Part shown: piece by piece, positions 48,026 to 59,875 of the stretch
How the letters are laid out: the number at the start of each line of letters is the position of its first letter
How positions within the stretch are numbered: position 1 is the first letter of the stretch
Origin: Przewalskia tangutica
Lineage: Eukaryota > Streptophyta > Magnoliopsida > Solanales > Solanaceae
DNA length: 64,000 bases
Assembly (NCBI GenBank): GCA_029844215.1
Contig: CM056730.1
Coordinates: forward strand, 47,442,924 to 47,506,923
Direction: 5' to 3'
Made by a program: the position numbers and the translations under genes
Notes under the pieces: model-generated
What the model was told of the DNA's origin: nothing
Database searches by the model: none
What the model saw: the letters and a program-made list of their open reading frames with translations, nothing else

Positions 48026-50898
48026 TGTTATACCGTATTTCAGTATATGCGTGAGCGTCGTATTATAATTTGAGCCTTAAAAGTTGGCTAGTTTGAAATT
48101 TGTACACAACACCCGATTAGAGTCGTTTTCGACGAAACGTTTCCACGACTTCGTAGGGAAAATTCGGCTATGTCATTTATAATTTTGCGGATTTTTAGAG
48201 AGGCGAAACATTTTGGACCAACGAGAGGCGACACTTGTCACCCTCTAATGGAAGGGTGGACGGCAAAAGCTTGCCCTTTGCGTTTTGGTGTTGCATTTTT
48301 GGTCAAGGGTTAGGTAGGATATTTTGTGTAAATGGATAAGGTAGCACATGGCTAAATCTTGGCCTTACACTTGCTATGCACTTGTCTTCATCTTGGCCAT
48401 TGGTTGGCCTTCACTTGACCTATAAATACCCCTCTAAGTTGAAGACTTTCTTCATCCTCACTTGAGCAATCTACCTAAGTCTCAAACACTCCCTCCCTCT
48501 TGTCCTCTCGTCCACCACACCCTCCTCCCCCTTTGAGGCCCTATTGGCCGAGAGCTTCCTCCCCTCAGCTGTGGTGCCACTAGCCTAGTTGTCTCGTATA
48601 AATACCCTTGTTGTGGTATAGAAATACTCTCCTAGTATTGTTATAATGTCCAAATACCTTGGCCCAAATACCTTGTAGTATTCCCAAGGTTACAATTATA
48701 CAAGCCCAGAAAATACCATTATACTTCCCCTCAGTCACTAAACGAAACCCTAAGGAAATCTTCATTGATTGTTGAAGTATTTGAGTAGACGTTGGTTAGA
48801 ACTTCTAAGGGTTGTTTGGAGCGGGTTGGAGCGCACGGAGTAGGAGCTAAACGTTGTTCAGGATCGACATATAAACTCGGATAATTTTGGGCTTATCGAG
48901 GTAAACATTCTTGACCTTCTGTTGTAATTGGAAATTACATGTTGTAGGAGTATATAGTTAAGTATACTATATATAGAAATCAACCTAATTGTGCGGCAAT
49001 GTCTTTAGACTTAAGCTCGAATAATACTTACGGCAATGTCTTGCGACTTAAGCTGAATTTAAAGAAGAGAAGCGAATCGTAATTACATAGGATGTATTAG
49101 AGACTTGTGTAACATTCTTGTGTAGTAGAATTGTACACGTCCGGTTAGACGTGTTAACCCCCTTGGTTGGCTTGGTGGCGGCCTCGATGGAGGAGAGATT
49201 TCTGTTGTTGCGGGGAGTCTGCCGAATTTTCTGTAGAATATTCTACGTCGGGATCTAAAGATATTAATAGGCGCTTTGTGGCCTCTATAGGTTGTAGTAC
49301 TACGTGTGGTGTGATCTGCTTGACTGAGAGTGTAGCCGACGGTTTGAGGTACTTGGAGCGTTTTGCTATTAGTCGATAATCGTCGCGAGGTATGTGAACC
49401 TCTTCCTATCTGTTCTAGCATGATATTTGTATAACTATGTAGTACGGTAGACGTACATATGTTTAATGTATTTGATTGGTTTGAAACATAAAGTGTTATA
49501 ACGGCTTTATGGGAAGTTGGTTATAACAGCTTTATGTAGGTAAGAAAGTACTTGTGGTTTTTAAGAGGTAACTGATTTGAACTATAACTGGCTGGCTATG
49601 TGATAATAAAGAACTTGAAGTATTTCAAAAGATTTTTGAATCATTTTGAGAGAAGTAATACTTGGTTTTTGGAAACTTAAGAGTTATACTAGCTTTATGG
49701 GAAGTTAGGTATAACGGCTTAAAAATGTTTTACTGATTTCGGAAATCAGAATGTGTATCGACAAACCACTGCAGCGTTAATAAAAGGAAATGTTTTGGAC
49801 AGATTTAGTATTATTAAAACCAGTAGAAACTTCCATCTGCATAGAAGCTAAGATGAGACAAAATGACATTTCCTAGATCATGGCTGCTTAATAAGATTGA
49901 TTATAAACAAGAATAACCTACTCACTTATAAGACATAGGTTTCTCAAAACGTTTAAAGGAGAATTATGTTTTAAAGGATTTAAAACTATGAACTACGAAA
50001 CCTTTTTCTAAAATGAGAAACTTGAGCATTCGAAATTAGGCAAACTTGAACGTTTGGAAAATAAGGTTGTTACTTGATTTTACAAAGGAAAGCATTTTGG
50101 TTTACTTAACAATGTTAGTCACTCAAATTTTATACTACGGGTATCGGGTGACCTTTGTAAAAGAAATGGATCTTAAAAGGAATTTAACGGACGTAGTACT
50201 TTAGGGTTAAAATTTGGACTTTGACATAAAATGAAAGTACCTTGAGTTGTGTGTAACTTGTTTATGCTTGTTGTTATGAAACTTGACCATGTTACGTGTG
50301 ATAGCCTTGTTGTGCAAGTACTGTGTTCTACTCGACTACCGGTTCATCCGGGAATGTATTTCACTTGATTACCGGTTCATCCGGGAATGTATTTCACTTG
50401 ATTACCGGTTCATCCGGGAATGTATTTCACTTGATTACCGGTTCATCCGGGAATGTATTTCACTCGACTACCGGTTCATCCGGGAATGTATTTCACTTGA
50501 TGACCGGTTCATCCGGGAATGTATTTCACTTGATTACCGGTTCATCCGGGAATGTATTTCACTTGATTACCGGTTCATCCGGGAATGTATTTCACTCGAC
50601 TCTGGCTCATCCGAATGTATTTCACTTGATGACCGGTTCATCCGAATGTATTTCACTTGATTACGGTTCATCCGAATGTATTTCATCAGAGTAACCTTAT
50701 TGTGGCGGGGTTTGTAAAAAGGATAAGCTCGGGTATTTATGTATATATGATGAAGGCAACTGTTTTGGTTGGCCTGTTTATTTATCTCTTCTCTTAATTC
50801 ATGTTCATGTTTTTATTTCCGCTGATTTTCTCTGATGTTGTATCACTAGGGTGCCCGGGGTAAGGCACCAGTCACGGGCCCGGGTTCGGGTCATGACA
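48026..50898 (+). repeat. G 3' LTR (with internal deletion)
   Basis: TGTTATACC to CATGACA, 2873 bp. TATAAATA is at 48421-48428, the inverted repeat at about 49488-49540 and the cleanest 33-bp array at 50330-50690. After the array it jumps to TTGTGGCGGGGTTTGTAAA and lacks the ~480 bases at 44945-45425 of its partner. Confidence 0.88.
50330..50690 (+). repeat. 33-bp minisatellite in G 3' LTR (about 11 copies)
   Basis: Units are almost perfect, with alternating end words CTTGATT and CTCGACT. Two plus-strand frames stay open for over 120 codons through it, a repeat effect because 33 is divisible by three. Confidence 0.92.
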
Positions 50899-50903
50899 CA
50901 TAC

Positions 50904-52290
50904 CTCGCGACGATTATTGACTAATAGCAAAACGCTCCAAGTACCTCAAACCGTCGGCTACACTCTCAGTCAAGCAGATCACTCCACACGTAGTACTACA
51001 ACCTATAGAGGCCACTGGCGCCTATTAATATCTTTAGATCCCGACGTAGAATATTCTACGAGAAAATTCGGCGACACCTCCCCATACGTAAATCTCCTCC
51101 TCATCGAGGTCGGCTACCAAGCCAACCAGGTTAACACGTCTAACCTGACGTGTACAATTCTACTACACAAGAATGTTACACAAGTCTCATGTAATATCCT
51201 ATGTAATTACGATTGATTCTCTTCTTTAAATTCAGCTTAAGTCGCAAGACATAGCCGTAAGTATTATTCATTATTAAGTCAAAAGACATTGACGCACAAC
51301 AATGTTCATTCTATATATAGTATACTTAACTATATACTCCTACAATATGTAATTTCCAATTACAACAGAAGGTCAAGAATGTTTACCTCGGTAAGCCCAA
51401 AATTATCCGAGTTTATATGTCGATCCTGAACAACGTTTAGCTCCTACTCCGGGCGCTCCAATCTGTTCCAACCAACCCTTAGAAGTTCTAACCAACTTCT
51501 ACTTATGACTTCAACTACGGGTGAAGATTTACTTAGGGTTTCTTTTTTGTGGTGAGGAAGTATAATAGTATTTTCTGGGCTTTTGTAAAAGTGTAACCTT
51601 TGGAATACTACAAGGTATTTGGGCCAAGGTATTTGGGCATTATAACAATACTTGGAGAGTATTTCTATACCACAAAAAAAGGGGGTATTTATACGAGACA
51701 ACTAGGCTAGGGGTACCTAAAAAACACCACAAAGGGGAGGGAGGTGGCTCTCGGCGAGGGCTCTCAAAGGGGAGGGGGTGTGGTGAAAGGCAGCTCGAGA
51801 GAGGGAGTATTTTGAGACTTAGTTAGATTGCTCAAGTTTTTGGATGAAGAAAGTCTTCAACTAGAGGGGTATTTATAGGTCAAGTGAAGGACAACCAATG
51901 GCCAAGATCCATCCAAGTGTTAGGCAAGTGTAAGGTCAAGATTAAGCCATGTGCAACCTTATCCATCTACCCAAAATATCCTACCAACTCCTTGACCAAA
52001 AACAATGCACAAAAAACGTGCCAACTCTCCCATTTCGTCCGTCCACTCCTTCCAATTAGAGGGTGACAAGTGTCGCCCTCTCGTTGGTCCAAAATGTTTC
52101 GTCTCTCGGAAAAATCCGCAAAAATTATAAATGACATAGCCGGAATTTTCCCTACGAAAGCTGTGGAAACGTTTCGTCGAAAAACGACTCTAATCGGGTG
52201 TTGTGTACAAAATTCGAACTAGCCAACTTTAAGGCTCAAATTATAATACGCACGCTACCACGCATACATACTGGAAATACGAGGTATAAC
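50904..52290 (-). mobile_element. H: solo LTR, right part
   Basis: It continues H after the CATAC duplication to GGTATAAC at about 52290, followed by E gag (GGCCGGATGAACTC). TATTTATA is at 51870-51877. The terminal A and the expected ATAAC duplication cannot be read clearly, so the exact boundary is uncertain by a few bases. Confidence 0.8.
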
Positions 52291-52697
52291 GAATGGCCGG
52301 ATGAACTCTGCGGATCATCCTCCGCCTCGACAGTAAAACTCTGGCGGGCTACAACTCAGGAAATCTCGTAGCCTCAAACTATCTTCCCTCGGGTGAACCA
52401 CGGGTGATATCGGGCGAATCGAATCGCCGCGTCGGCTGTCCTCATGTTCGCCACGATCACGGCGAATCGGGCCATCTCTCAGAACCCATCTCTGCTCGCT
52501 CCAGCCGTGGGACTGGAGGTGTAGGTCTTGGGTCTCATCACCACCGCCGCGCCCTAAACCTCTCGCAGGGTCGGCGTCGTAGAACTCGCCGTCTCGGGTA
52601 TAGACTGGGTCTGAGCCCTCGTGACTCTAGGTGTCCCACTAGCAGCTCCCTCGGCTGCCTTGCCCTTCTGGGCCCGGGTTGCCTTACGTGGAGGCAT
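52291..52697 (-). pseudogene. gag: E gag, N-terminal part
   Basis: The minus-strand start ATG is at 52695-52697 (MPPRKATRAQKGKAAEG). It is followed by a low-complexity linker and the beginning of the Gag core, up to the H insertion in the QEFIR segment. Frames are broken. Confidence 0.75.
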
Positions 52698-52905
52698 AAC
52701 TGTTACAGAAAAGGAATACGTTAGAGGGGTCCAACTTATAGCACAGCTCTAAAGCACGATATCAGAGTGAGAAGAATGGAAACCAATCCTAAATATCATA
52801 TAGCCTCTTGATTATTGGTGTGGTGCACAACACACCGATAATCAAGACTCTACTAGATACGGTCTGTAGACACTTTCCGAGGATTAACTGCTCTGATACC
52901 ACTTT
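52698..52905 (-). other. E leader and primer-binding site
   Basis: The clean PBS TGGTATCAGAGCAGTTA is the reverse complement of 52884-52901. The leader hairpin is at 52810-52843; its internal loop differs from D but both stems are unchanged. Confidence 0.82.
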
Positions 52906-55380
52906 TGTCACGACCCGTTCCGGGGCCCGTGACTGGTGCCTTACCCGGGCACCCAAGCAGTCATACATCAGAGAAAATCAGCGGAAATATAAATCAAGAT
53001 ATGAATCAATGAAAATTGAGACACAGTTTATATGAGAAAAGTCGCCTTTCGGCATATATACATAACCCAAGTTTTGCAGTTACATCCCAACTGTACAATA
53101 GAGCTACAGACCTCTAAGGAAGTAAACAACTATGGCGGGACAGGGCCCCGCCATACCCTGAATGTACAAAAACTATCTACAATACAGGGAGATCATACCC
53201 AAAAGTAGAGCCTCCGGAGAAGATGGACCTCATGACACCAAAGTAAAGATCCTAAGGATGTGGATCTAGCACCTGCTTGCCCTTACCTGCGGCATGAACG
53301 CAGCCCCCCGAAGGAGGTCAGTACAACATGTACTAAGTATGTGAAACTGTAAAGTACTTAAATGAAATCATATCATTTTAAAACCATTTTACAAATATGT
53401 ATGAAACAACCAAGGTAACCGCACATAGTGTCATATCATAAACAAGAGCAACAATAGGTAAACTGTAGCAGGTCTTTTCTAGGCTGCGAATGATCGAAGC
53501 AGGGCCAATCGCCCTTAGTATCACTATGCAAGCCTAATCCTGGACTCCCGTAGTCCGCATAGGCCACTCACATAGGCCCGCATAGGGTATAACCCCGCAT
53601 CAAGGGTAGCTACTCCTCGGCATCGTCCTGGACTCGTAGTCCGCATGGCCACATAGACCGCATGAGGTATAACCCCGCACACTAACCTGGAACTCTCGTA
53701 GCTCCGCATAGGTCCCCTGGACCCGCATGAGGTATTCTCGAATCATGGTCCCAGACCGCCTGAGTCTACCCCGCATCGGAGGGCAGCTTAACCCCCGATA
53801 ACATGTCAAGAGGTGAGTGATATAATACCAACATAACAGCTTATCGTTAAACAACATAAGCACAACAAGAATACCCTCTTATACAAATGTTACAAGTCAC
53901 TACCACACATAGCATCATATCATGTCTACTTATCAAACCATTTTATTATTCTTTCATAAATCAATATAAGTCCATTATAAACACATAAGTAAACTGTTCC
54001 TTTTATCATTCTTAAGTTGTTATACCTAACTTCCCATAAAGCTAGTATAACTCTTAAGCTTGATGTTTAAAAACCAATTAGTTCTCTTCTGTAAGAAAAT
54101 GATTCAATATTCTTTTGAAATGCTTTAAGATCCTTATTATTCAGGCTTAAGTCGCAAGACATTGCCGTAAGTATTATTCAGGCTTAAGTCAAAAGACATT
54201 GCCGTAAGTATTATTCGATTAACACGCACGTCACCGTACTATATATATATTTTAAAATATCATGCTTTAGGAAGAATCACATACCTTCTACCGTGAAATC
54301 CACCGCCAAGTCGAATATGTCGCGCAGAGAATCAGCCTATAATAGTCAAATACGTCTATCAACGTCTAGACTATTCTGTAAACAGTTCTAAGTAGAGGGT
54401 TCTCTATTCTATGGAAAATTGGGCAGCACTTCCCTACCCGGTGAGCTACTCAAGTCTACTGTGAAAACAATCCTATGCAAGTATAGTTCAATTATTCTTC
54501 TTTTAAACCCTTCTACTGTGATAACAGTTCAATTCTATTCTTTAACAACCTTCTAAGTATTTATACTTATTCCTATACTTCTACAGTATGTATTCTCTAA
54601 TTACGAAAAGAAGGATAAGATTATTTACCTCGGTAAGCCCAATAATATCCTAGATATAAGTCGATCCGGAGCAAGGCTTAGCTCCTAATTGTACGCTCCA
54701 ATAGCTCCAAGAACCCTTAGATGTTCTTCACAACTTCTACTAAGTACTAAAGGATTTGGGCTAGGGTATTTTAGTATAGTAACTACACTTGGAAGACAAC
54801 TTTTCTACCAAGGGAGGGGGGGAGGGGGGAAGGCTCTCGGCCAAGCCACTTAGGCTAGAGGGGGGGGGAGGGTGTGTTGGACGAAAACTCAACAAGAGAG
54901 GGGAGGGAATTTCAAGACTTGGAGAAATATTTGTGGATGAAGAACTCTTCATCTTAAGGGGGGTATTTATAGGTCAAGAAGTGGCCAACCAATGGCCAAG
55001 ATTAAGCCATGTGCTAGGCAAGTGTAAGGTCAAGATTAGGGCAAGTGTACCTTATCCAACTTGCACACAAAATATCCTACCAACTACTTGACAAACAATG
55101 CCATCTATTAGGCCCTATACCGCCCACACATCCATCAATTAGAGGGTGACAAGTGTCGCCCTCTCGTTGGTCCAAAGTGTTACGTCTCTCGGAAAAATCC
55201 GCAAAAAATAGAAATGACATAGCCGGAATTTATCCTACGCGAGTCTTGTTAAACGTTTCGTCGGAAAACGATTCTTTTAGTGAGTTGTGCCCAAGTATTT
55301 TCGTCCAAAGCCTAACCTTTAAGGCTAAACTTTTGTACGTACTCCCTCACGTACATACTCTGGAAATACGGGGTATAACA
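52906..55380 (-). repeat. E 5' LTR
   Basis: Plus strand TGTCACGACCC to GGGGTATAACA, 2475 bp. TATTTATA is at 54964-54971, and a 'tacctcatgcggg' array at 53530-53780. It ends in the leader of T. E's 3' LTR would lie left of 37057 and is missing. Confidence 0.85.
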
Positions 55381-56260
55381 AAACCAAGCTAGTATAGCTC
55401 GTAATTAATACTTAGCGAATGCACAAAGTTGAAGTAGCAAAATAATGTAGTAAAGTGCACATAGCTGAAAGCAACAAACATTATAATAGCAAGCAGGCTA
55501 TATAGATATCAAATGCGCGTCCTAACATGTTTGGGACCTCTTTTAATGTCATAGGTGGGCCTAAACGCCAAATATGCGAGATTATGATAAATAGGTCCAA
55601 GTCGTTAAACTGCAATGTTTTTGTTGGAAATGGCGACCAAATGACAGTGCACTTTTTCCAATTCGGCATGTCATGTTTAGGCTTGGATTTGTCTATCATT
55701 GTCGCGCTACACATAGTATGCTGGTTGGTCATTGGGTTGAGAAACCCGTCGACAAGTTTGGTGTTTTTCTAACTGTGGCGTCGATACCAAAGACCGACCC
55801 ACCTAAGGTAAATGCATGCATGCCTTAAAATAAAGGGTGGTATAGCTCTATCCTGAGTTTCTAAGATTTGGATTTACTAGACGCAAGGTTCCCGAGCGGA
55901 CAACTCGAGTGAGAAGGCTACGCGGCCACCGGTTAGACCGAACACTCCACGTATATTACCAACTCTCCTAAATTTGGGTTTTGTAGAAAGAATTTTGCTG
56001 ATGCACCAAGCGCACCTCGCATGTAGTGTGTGATTGTGTGAATTTTCCAGAGTGGAAGAAATATGAGCGGAATGTCAGTTTAAGGAAAGCGGTAACAAAT
56101 AGCAGTTAATACAATATGCAAATATTTATATGTAAAGTAGAATAATTTAGACAAAACATAAAAGCAAATGAATGTAAAACACAGAAGAAGCAATTTTAAG
56201 CAGATAAGAAAAATAAAGCACAATAATTAACCTATGTTTGTTATGGTTAAGAACCTAAAT
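55381..56260 (-). other. T leader/internal fragment (Tat/Ogre-like)
   Basis: This sequence is unlike the Tekay-type elements and is AT-rich. Read on the minus strand it follows the T PBS, so it should be 5' leader and possibly the start of an ORF. One open frame of 83 codons (55481-55732, minus) contains SHIWRLGPPMTLKEVPNMLG but I recognise no domain. It is cut at 55381 by the E LTR. Confidence 0.55.
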
Positions 56261-56279
56261 ATCCCCAGCGGAGTCGCCA
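56261..56279 (-). other. T primer-binding site (tRNA-Arg type)
   Basis: The minus strand reads TGGCGACTCCGCTGGGGAT, three bases inside the LTR end. I recall this as the PBS style of Tat/Ogre elements, reported as tRNA-Arg-like, and different from the iMet PBS elsewhere here. Confidence 0.65.
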
Positions 56280-56282
56280 TGC

Positions 56283-58711
56283 TGTAACACCCCATTTTTT
56301 ACCGTAGTCGGAAACGGGATTACTGCGCATGGTTGGATTCCTAAAATGCATTTTAAGGAGTCGCCAACTAATTATTATAGTGAATTAGGACACTAAAAAT
56401 GTAGCATAAAATACTACGAATGATCTCCATTTTAAAGGTCTGTGAAACTATGTGAGATTCTAGGTAAGGGTTCTTTATTATCCTAAAGGGAAGGGGTTAG
56501 ACATCCTAAAGGATCCGCTAACTTGCGGTTGTCCGTTCAAACTTAGGTTAATATTATTGTGCTAACATGCAATCTATAATTCTAAAAGTGTTCTAATTAT
56601 TAAACTAACCAAGAGATATTTAAACTGGGCATGCAAATATTTAAAATAGATATATATTTAACAAGATAGTAATAAAAGCAAATAATCATAAAAAAAGATG
56701 TAATGAAGAGAAATTAGCAACATTTCGCTTTTATTTTATTTTATGCGAATGCTTTAACTTTGGGGTGCGTCTCCGGGTACCTGCAAAGACACTTAGTAGA
56801 AGAGTTAGTAAATAATAAATAAATTACCAAACAAACACAATGTATGTATAATATATATATATGTAAAAGATATTGTAAAAAATATATTTTTTATAGTGTG
56901 GGCTCAGCTAGTGTTATGCCAAGGATACTAAGACATGAGAAGCCAATATCGCTACGGCGGCGGTCGACTCGCCTCCCGGTGAACGATACTATGCATTCTC
57001 GTCTAATCTTTTTCACTTTCCTCCTCGCCCACATATTCCGTCTCACATACCACGGGGGCCTCCAGATCGACGGATAAATCCTTCTTTGGCCAGTGTAGTA
57101 TCAAGTTCAAAAATCAGTAAAATACCAAGTGTAGTAACTTGTTCAAAAATCAGTAAAAATACCAAGTGTAGCATTATATTTAAAAAAATAAGTAAAATAC
57201 CAAATGTAGCATTATATTTAAAAATAAGTAAAATACCAAGTGTAGTAACTTGTTCAAAAATCAGTAAAATACCAAGTGTAGTAACTTGTTCAAAAATCAG
57301 TAAATAAACTGACCCAAATCGCCTAAAATTAATATAGAACCCAATGAACAATGATTCGCGGAAGCGATGTGATTAGCGGAGCGATGGCAGTGCGAAAGCG
57401 ATAGCGATGGATCGGACAACACAGTCCAGAAACAAACCTCAAAGCAAAAGAAACAATAGTCAGTGATACAACAAACACAAGTAATGCAACAAGTTCGCCG
57501 AAAATGTCGACTAAAGCCAACAATAATACCCAAATAAACAATAGCGAAAAGCAGTATAAAACGGACAACCATGAGAGAAATAGTAGTCGATTCACGGAGC
57601 GATGTGATGCGGAGACAACCAAGATCGCCGGAGTTTCAAAGACTCCAGCGAGATACAAAAAATGCAAAAATCAAACCATACCGAAACCCACAAGATAAAA
57701 ACCAACAATAATACCAAAAGGGAGAACGGTGGTGGCGTCGCTTCCACGGCGAGGTTGCCGGAGCGACACCACCGTAACAGTAGTAGGGGGATGCATGGAC
57801 AATGATGGTGATGGGTCAGTGTTCGAACGAGAGTGTGTGCTTAGTGGTGAGGATGGTTCAACGACGGGGTTGGTGTTGCTGCCGAACTCCGGCGTCGTGA
57901 GTTCGCCGGAGTCAGCGACGGAGACGATGCGAGGGGGAGGGTAGAAGGGATGGTGGTGACGGGAGCAGTGGAGAGGGGACATGTATGGCTGCAGGTGTTT
58001 CAAGGGGGTTCGCCGGAGCTTGGAGCTCCGGCGAAGGGCGGCGGCGGCGACGGGAGGGGGAGGGCACCCTTTTCCTTTTTGTTCAAATGGGAAAATGGGC
58101 TGATGCCCTTTTTTTTTTGCTGAACGTGGGCTGCCCTTTTAAAAATTGCTGAACGTTGTGGACTGCCCCCTCTCTGTTGCTTTATGGGTTGCCCCCTCCT
58201 TTTAATAAGGGGGGGATAATGTTTTGGAGGAAATGAAAGTGGTATTTGAAATTTAAAAATGGGGGGGAAATAAAAGGGTGTTTGGAATTTTAAAATGGGG
58301 GGGAATAAAAGGGGGTGTTTGGATGAAAATAAAAAAAATGGTGTTGGATTGAAATGATTCGGATTGAGTCTCGTACTGGACTGGTTTGACAAAATGCAAC
58401 GCGGGTTAATTATTTAAAAAGATGCAAGATTATAAAAAATGCAAATGCCGATGCAATAATAATAAAAATACGATACTTAACAAACGTTTAATGTCTAATT
58501 AAAATTAAAGTCGGGTGTCAATTAATTATTTAAAGAAACGCAAATATTATTAAAATAAACGACGGTGTAGTAATAATATAAACATAACATAACGCTTAAT
58601 TTTGAAATATAAAGAGAAAAATGCAAAAAAAAGATGATTAGAATGCGGTGTCCTAAAATACATAAAATTGAGACAAATATGCGAAAAATGGGTCAAAATT
58701 GACTGTCAACA
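56283..58711 (-). repeat. T 5' LTR (Tat/Ogre-like)
   Basis: Plus strand TGTAACACCCC at 56283 to GACTGTCAACA at 58711, 2429 bp, with TGT..ACA ends. AACCT at 58712-58716 is the likely target duplication, because B1-type LTR resumes there in phase with B2. It has a GC-rich stretch near 57700-58060, homopolymer-rich G and A tracts at 58100-58340, and a ~37-bp array at 57108-57303. Open frames here are non-coding by composition. Confidence 0.75.
57108..57303 (-). repeat. ~32-38-bp tandem array in T LTR (6 copies)
   Basis: Units share AAAATCAGTAAAATACCAAG and TGTAGTAACTTGTTC, and two middle copies have AGCATTATATTTAAA in place of the latter half. It alternates as two unit versions. Confidence 0.85.
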
Positions 58712-59875
58712 AACCTCTTCCTTCCTTTGGCATGATTCTATGTATGAAATATACATGTAGTAGTATTTCATGATTCCTTCTACTCTTAGAAGTTAAGAGG
58801 TAGTTATGTTGATTTACTCTATGTAAAAGCTACGTCTAAGAAATCCTAAGTTCTTACCAAGTCTTAAGGGGGATGTTGGTAAGAGTCGTTAGGAAGTATT
58901 TGGAGTCGAGTTGACTTGGCTAATTTACGGCACGAATGAGAATAAGTATCGAACAAGCCATTGCAGCGTTAATAAAGGAAAATGTAATGACAATTAATTA
59001 TATTAAAATAAGTAGAATCCTCCATCTGCATGAAGCTAAGATAAGACAAAATTGTATTACATTTTCTAGATCATGGCTACTTGAATAAGATCGATATAAT
59101 TAAGTATAACTTATTCACAACGCACCCAAGTATATGTTACTTAATTTAAAAGAGTTTACGTATGAAGTTTTTAAGACTTTGAAACTTGTTTTCTTAAAAG
59201 TTAAGAGACTTGAAGTATTTTGAAGCTATGTGATTTGATAAGTCTCTTGGTTAAAAAAAGGAATGAATTTGTCTAAGACATAAAGAGTTATAACGGCTTT
59301 ATGGGAAGTTGGTTATAACAACTTTATGGAAGATTAAAAGAATGGTTTTCTCCAGTAATGTAAGCAAAGAAATGATTTGAAATAAAGAAGGACAAATTGT
59401 TTTAAAGGTACCAATTGCTTAAGGTTTTTAAGAAGAAGTCACTTGATTTAGAAGCCGGTAAATGTATTTCTAAAAAGGTATTGTGACTTGTCTTGAAAGG
59501 TATATATGACTTGATCCTATAGTTGTTAGTATCTGGGAAGTTTTATTTTGAAAAAGAGTCTTTCTAAAGGAGTAGAGGTGCGTGGTACGTTGGGTTAAAT
59601 TCCCGGATTTTATATGACATTATCGCGTCCCAGAAATGGGCCGGACAGTATATCTTTATGGGCAAACTATATGACATTATCGCGTCCCAGAAATCGGTCG
59701 GGCAGTATACCTTTATGGGCAGACTATATGACATTATCGCATCCCAGAAATGGGTCGGGCAGTATACCTTTATGGGCAGACTATATGACATTATCGCGTC
59801 CCAGGAATGGGCCGGGAAGTATACCTCTATGGGCAGACTTATATGACTTTATCGCGTCCCAGATTGGGCTGGGCA
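58712..59875 (+). repeat. B1 3' LTR fragment
   Basis: It runs from AACCTCTTCC, matching the middle of the B2 LTR in reverse, to GGGCTGGGCA at 59875, where K is inserted. From 59111 on it is almost identical to 34643-35600, as expected for the LTR pair of one element. It lacks the retroposon insert of its partner and carries the cleaner 57-bp array. Confidence 0.8.
59600..59875 (+). repeat. 57-bp minisatellite in B1 3' LTR (about 4.5 copies)
   Basis: Clean 57-base units share ATATGACATTATCGCGTCCC, AGAAATGGG and TACCTTTATGGGCAGACT. Because 57 is divisible by three, several frames stay open on both strands without meaning. Confidence 0.9.

Larger units (their letters stand above)
42273..50898 (+). 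mobile_element. G: complete gag-only LTR retrotransposon
   Basis: It comprises 5' LTR 42273-45624, PBS 45629, leader hairpin 45684-45717, gag 45831-47045, 3' non-coding region, purine tract 48015-48025 and 3' LTR 48026-50898, with CATAC on both sides. No pol domain is found. It is inserted in solo LTR H, which makes it the innermost insertion on this side. Confidence 0.9.

Noticed and set aside
56844..57077. 77-codon frame MYNIYICKRYCKKYIF...
   Set aside because: It is AT-rich LTR sequence of T with no domain or support.
57671..58392. Pro/Ser-rich minus-strand open frames (110-130 codons)
   Set aside because: They lie inside the T LTR in GC-rich and homopolymer-rich DNA, overlap each other, and show no domain.
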